From: Cinnamomum chago
Lineage: Eukaryota; Streptophyta; Magnoliopsida; Laurales; Lauraceae
DNA length: 64,000 nt
Direction: 5' to 3'
NCBI GenBank assembly: GCA_038049695.1
Contig: CP142458.1
Span: 44,917,001 to 44,981,000 of the forward strand
In this document: positions 59,540 through 64,000 of the stretch, piece by piece
Layout of the letters: every line of letters begins with the position of its first letter
Numbering within the stretch: position 1 is the first letter of the stretch
Program-made: the position numbers and the translations under genes
Notes under the pieces: generated by a model
Told to the model about the DNA's origin: nothing
The model's input: the letters and a program-made list of their open reading frames with translations, nothing else
Databases searched by the model: none

Positions 59540-60561
59540 ACAGTATCACGGGACGTTGATCTCAGTCACACAAGGTAAGGAGAAACAACGTAAATCATAT
59601 ATACAATATAAATATACGGGAACGGGACCACGGTAGCGAACCGGGTATCTGGACGGGACCACGGTGATAAACCGGGCATCGGGATCCAAACTGCAGCTGG
59701 CGGGACGGGAGAGGGATTTCCAAGTCAGTGGATCAGACTGACAAGGTATCCAAGCTTAGTGATGCCGACTCATAGGATAAAACCAATCGAGACACATGCG
59801 AGCAATCAAGTACAGTAATTAAACGGGTAAAACGGGGGTGCTCAAGGGCACACTGTCATTTCATGTCGGGCAATACATTTCGGGGCAAATAACTGTTACT
59901 AATGTAACTTCAATGCTTTCGGGAAAACAAGTCATGTGATGCAAATCTCGGGAAATGAGGTGAAACAATGAACTATAACAATTTCGGGTAAAAGTATTAA
60001 TTTCAAGATCTATTTAAGTGAATAGGGGTCCCGTATGTCGATTATAATCATTACTTGGTACTCCTTGAGTTTGAAGACATTCCGGGCTCCTTATGCACTT
60101 TTACTATTTCCAAAACTTAACATGAGCTTATGGGTAGTACTAGATGTTACAATAGCAAGAATCAAGATTATAAACGGTTCATCCTAGGCATGACATTAAT
60201 CCGGAAACATCGAGCAACCTATTCAGTCACCGAAGGAAATAGAATTAGCGATAACCAAGGAAATAGACTTGTGTTTAGATATAAAGAAGATATCGCGTCG
60301 TTCCATCCCGTTCAAGATTGAAATGGATTAACTTCGATGCCACCGAACCAACCGTGAGGCGTGTCGGCTCAAGACATTCTCACGCATGGTCCAAACAGTC
60401 CAGAAAGGGTAAGGGTCCCACCTAAAACCAAGAATTAGTGCCTAGATCATCACCATTCTTTTCTTTTAGTTCCCTAGTCTTAAAGACCTTAGATTAGGGC
60501 ATAATTGGTCTTAGCACTAAGGTATGCACCCCTGGGACTCATAGAAAGCCCAAAGGTTTCC

Positions 60562-60585
60562 AAAAAAAAAAAAAAAAAAAAAAAA
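60562..60585 (+). repeat. Run of 24 A
   Basis: Homopolymer inside unit 18, close to the palindrome array, absent from unit 6. Confidence 0.85.
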
Positions 60586-60605
60586 CACAATATCAAATTT
60601 CACCG

Positions 60606-60726
60606 GTCCGATCGATCGGCCGAAATTTCTGTACCAGTTTTACACAGGGTCCGATCGATCGGCCCAAAAAGCCTTACAGTTACTGACAGTCCGATCGATC
60701 AGCCTGTAGGTCCGATCGATCGGACC
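60606..60726. repeat. CCGATCGATCGG palindrome array (unit 18)
   Basis: Four TCCGATCGATCGG motifs in 120 bp. The right part (AAAAAGCCTTACAGTTA onward) is nearly identical to 17695-17752 of unit 6. Confidence 0.8.
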
Positions 60727-62628
60727 TGGGTACAGCAGGTCCGGGAAAGCTGATTTTTCTTCCTTTTTCCTTTCCTTTCCAACAATTAAACCACTAGCAT
60801 TTCTCTTCCATAATCACTTCAAAACCTCTTTAAAACTCCAATGAACAATCAAATTCAAACACCTCTTTAAACGGGTATCAATTTCAAGTCAAAGTGACTT
60901 ATAAATATAACCATGAATAGCCAATCCAACCTCATTCCTTTAAAAACCATATGAACAAACTTGATCAAATGAAAGCACATTTTTCCAAGAGATTAACAAG
61001 AGAGAAACCACCATTAATATGCAAATTTCGAAATCAATAGAAATATGACAAGAAGCATGTGTAGAAACATATATTACATTATCAAGAACAAGCAATAAAA
61101 CTTAGGTTTTTCTCATAAAACTTAATAATACTCAAACCATCCATTCATCCACTTGCCTTTGACTCAAATCAAGCAAATCCAAGCTCCTAATCACCTCTCA
61201 AGCTCAAGATCCACAATCTCTACAAAAACCCCCAAAACAAGCCCTAAAATGGGTTAAACAATGAAATGACAAGGAAACCTCTCAATAATCAAGGTGGAGC
61301 TTCTCTAAGGCTAGAAGATTACAAATCTAGAAGATGAAGAAGAACACTTACTTGGATGACTTTCAAATGAGAAGAACAAGCTCAAGGAAGGTCTCAATGT
61401 TGATGGATTTCTCTTCTAATGGTATCCAAGGAAAGCTTGCAAGGTGGAGAAGAGAATGGTGATCTCCATTTCTAGTTTGGTGCAAGATTGGTGTGGCTTG
61501 GAGATGAAGAGAGCAAGAAGAAGGAGAGAACCACAAGGAAAGCCCCAGGTTGCTGGTTTGGGCTGGGAAATGGAGAATGAAGTGAATGAAGGAGATGGGT
61601 TCCTCTTATGTTAACAAAGGAGGTTGGGTCCCACAACTTAAAGAACTTGGGTGGCTGAAATCATCTAATTCGGGACCTCGGATGGATTCGACGAAGAAGG
61701 AAGAAATGATCGTCGAAATATCTAGTTTCCAAAAAGTATATGTTTCGTGGGTTTCGGGAATATCAAGTTTTGGGTACAGATTTGGTGTGAAAAGACTATT
61801 TTGCCCTCAAGGCCAAGAAATCAGTTTTCGGGTTCTCAAATGGATACGGGATCAATACGAAAGTTGTAGGATCCCTCAAGATGAATGCAATGGGCCAAAA
61901 ACGCAATACAAAACAAATCGGGAAAATCTCACAAGAAAATGCAAAGCCGAAAAGGGAACCCCCCAAAGGGCCCCACAAGCTACCAAAGCACTCAAAAGCC
62001 CAAAACTAGAAGAAAAACCATTCTAGCTCACAAACTCAACCCAACAAATACTAATCCCACTAAAAGAAACTAATCCACAAAGAAACAACACTAATCCAAG
62101 AGATTAGGGGTCGGGTTCTCACAACCTTAAAAGTAAGTAATCATTCCCTTCTTCTAGATGTGTATTCTTTTAGCCTTAGAGAAGCTTCATCTTCATTATT
62201 GCAAAGTTTCCCCTTTCTATTTCATTGTTTGACTTTTTTAGGGCTTGTTTTTTTTTTTTGGGATTTTTTTTCATAACTTGGATCTTTGGCTTGGAAGAGT
62301 ATTAGAGCTTGTTTTCCTTGATTAGAGACACAAGGCAAGTGGATGATTTGATTTTTATGAGCTTTCAATGGTTTTCATGAGGAATGTAGTTGACTTGTCA
62401 TTTCACTCATATTTATTAGCTTGCATTTATTTTTGAAATGAATGCTTGAAGGCATATTGGTTAAGTCATTTAATGTTTTTGTAAACATGTTGGTTTAGCA
62501 TTTATTGTCTTTTGGTTATATCCTAAATGAATGTTTGTGAAATGGTTTCCTTCCTCCTTCATTTGTATTGGACTTGATGTTGAAGAATGAGATGATGGAT
62601 GAACATATATTGGAGTTTTGGGAGAAGT

Positions 62629-62636
62629 ATAAATAG
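62629..62636 (+). promoter_or_regulatory. TATA box candidate in unit 17
   Basis: TATAAATA in GAAGTATAAATAGATGCATGG, about 120 bp before the palindrome array. A matching AATATAAATAGATG lies in unit 15 (minus, near 54215). Confidence 0.4.
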
Positions 62637-62753
62637 ATGCATGGGAGGAACTCCTACCTCAGTTTTATTGCAGGGACCAAGTGGAAGTGGGGAGAATGGT
62701 TTTGAGGAGGAGAAATGACTCAAATCTGAACACAGTGGGTGATTCCCGCACCT

Positions 62754-63060
62754 GGCGGTCAGCCTGCGGTCACCCAGCGGCTAGCCGCCTGGTGACTGGC
62801 GACTAACCGCCAGCTAGCCGAAATGTCACGGTTGCTTTTCCAGAGAGCACACTTCTCCACCTGAAACCTCGGTCAGCTCCACGGTTAGCCAGCGGCTAAC
62901 CGCCGAACCCATCGGTAGCTAACCGCCAGCTAACCGCACCTTGGCGGTTAGCTTTCCAGTAAGCTGCATTTCTGCAGCCCAGCCACAGTCAGCCAGCAGC
63001 TAGCCGCCCATCCCAGCGGCGGCTAACCGCCAGCTGACCGCAAGGTAACCGAAATTCCCC
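62754..63060. repeat. GGCGGTTAGCCGCC palindrome array (unit 17)
   Basis: A dozen variants of GGCGGCTAGCCGCC over 300 bp. The text closely parallels 32081-32390. Confidence 0.85.
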
Positions 63061-63767
63061 AGGTTTCGGAGAGCGTTGAGCTTTGTCAATCGAAGGGGAT
63101 TCACTAGGCATTGCATGAGGCCATCCGAGAAAGAAACCATATCACAAGGATGTCATTTGAAGTTTTGAAAAATCAAAGTGTATAAGGAGCCCAGAATGTC
63201 CCCAAACTCAAGTGTACCAAATCATTATTAGATTGACATAAGGGATCCCTATTCACTTCGAATATATCTTGAACCGATGCTTTACCCGAAATTTCGATTG
63301 TTTATGGTACTTTATCGATCCCGAGATTTATACTACATGCCTTGTTCTCCCGAAAGTATTGAATTACACTTGAAATAGTTACTTGTCTTGAAGTGCATTG
63401 CACCACATGATATGACAGCGTGCCCTTGAGCACCCCCGTCTTGCCCGTTTGTTTATGTATTTGTACTCGATTTACTTGCATATGTCTCGATTGTATTTGA
63501 CATATGAGTCGGCACCACTAAGCTTGGATAACCATGTTGGTCTGATCCATCGACTTGGAGATCCCCCTTTTGTCCCGCCAGCTCCAGTTTGGATCCCGCT
63601 ACCCGGCTATTACCGTGGTCTTGTCCCGATGCCGCAGATTGCTACTGTGGCCTCCGATGCCCGGCTCGCTACCGTGGTCATGTATAGTATTTTATATGTA
63701 TATGTATTTATATGAGATCCACTGTTTCTGCTCACCTCGAGTGACTGAGACCAGTGCTTAGTTATTG

Positions 63768-63789
63768 CTCTATCGCTTTAGTGATAGAG
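63768..63789 (+). repeat. Conserved hairpin (unit 17)
   Basis: CTCTATCGC and GTGATAGAG around a short loop, pairing kept with one G-T position. Confidence 0.5.
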
Positions 63790-64000
63790 GACTTAGCTTC
63801 ATGTGGTTGCCATCTTGCTTGTTTCCCGTTTCCTTGGTCACCTTACATGTTTTGCATTGCATACGTGTATTTGGAAATATATGTTTTATCTTGTTTAGAG
63901 AAATTGTTATTTAAACAGGTTTACATGTTTTGAAGGTAAATTCATTTATTTTCATATTGTATTGTGTTTTACTCCATTTGCCAAACCGTCGTGTTTGACC

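Larger units (their letters stand above)
58062..62123 (-). mobile_element. Long unit 18, inverted, TSD ACCTT
   Basis: On the plus strand TGTCACGCCCCCGAACC to GGGTTCTCACA, 4,062 bp. ACCTT lies at 58057-58061 and 62124-62128. It differs from the others at both termini but shares the interior order. The extra length is largely a minisatellite (58745-59345). It carries CCGATCGATCGG palindromes like unit 6. Confidence 0.9.
57306..64000 (+). mobile_element. 3-kb unit 17, runs off the window, opened by inverted unit 18
   Basis: Starts TGTAAGACCCCGACCCGAG. Its own sequence is 57306-58061 and 62129-64000, stopping at CGTCGTGTTTGACC just before the expected 92-bp block. It carries the shared block (57690), a mini-ORF, TATAAATA (62629), a GGTTAGC array and a hairpin. 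Confidence 0.85.

Overview
This window looks like a nested retrotransposon block from a large, repeat-rich flowering-plant genome. I see no host gene, tRNA or rRNA. Nearly all 64 kb can be assigned to LTR retroelements stacked inside one another. The evidence is recognisable gag, integrase, reverse transcriptase and RNase H text, tRNA primer sites, polypurine tracts, TG...CA ends and 5-bp target site duplications (TSDs). All of these are treated here as fossils.

Three groups dominate. (1) A Ty1/copia family with LTRs of about 1.65-1.76 kb occurs at 2798-3944, 6860-15721, 21807-22094, 23922-25755 and 30163-45384. The last copy has both LTRs, a primer site, a polypurine tract and an AAAAC TSD. 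(2) A SIRE-like copia group has GGTCGACC-rich LTRs (1-2797 and 25756-29256). (3) A family of roughly 3-kb units starts TGTAAGACCCCG and ends GGGGTCGCGACA. It is present as about 18 units or fragments, with nine complete units each flanked by a matching 5-bp TSD. They are most simply very long solo LTRs, probably Ty3/gypsy, but no paired internal domain is visible. Smaller pieces are a gypsy-type gag split at 29257-29500 / 47784-48120 and a minus-strand Tat/Ogre-like LTR with primer site (49256-56727).

Layout: 1-2797 SIRE LTR pieces in opposing orientations; 2798-3944 copia, minus; 3945-6860 two joined 3-kb-unit fragments; 6860-15721 copia 3' end with a unit-in-unit nest in its LTR; 15722-23865 stacked unit fragments with a truncated copia LTR; 23922-25755 copia, minus; 25756-29256 SIRE, minus; 29257-48120 a gypsy gag opened by a unit, that unit opened by a copia element, and the copia opened by two more units; 48121-57305 a Tat-like LTR opened by a unit that is itself opened by an inverted unit; 57306-64000 another unit opened by an inverted 4.06-kb unit.

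The most interesting signal is inside the 3-kb units. Each has a block running from a splice-acceptor-like TACTCAG to a stop codon that is 92 bp in 11 copies and 86 bp in the twelfth. It encodes an acidic peptide ending EWxxDDV(I/M/V). The units also share a 15-codon mini-ORF, a GTAAGT site, a hairpin with compensatory changes, and an array of short CpG-rich palindromes whose sequence differs between copies (CGCTCGAGCG, GGCGGTTAGCCGCC or CCGATCGATCGG) at the same position. These hint that the unit carries, or once carried, a small spliced coding capacity not normally expected of an LTR.
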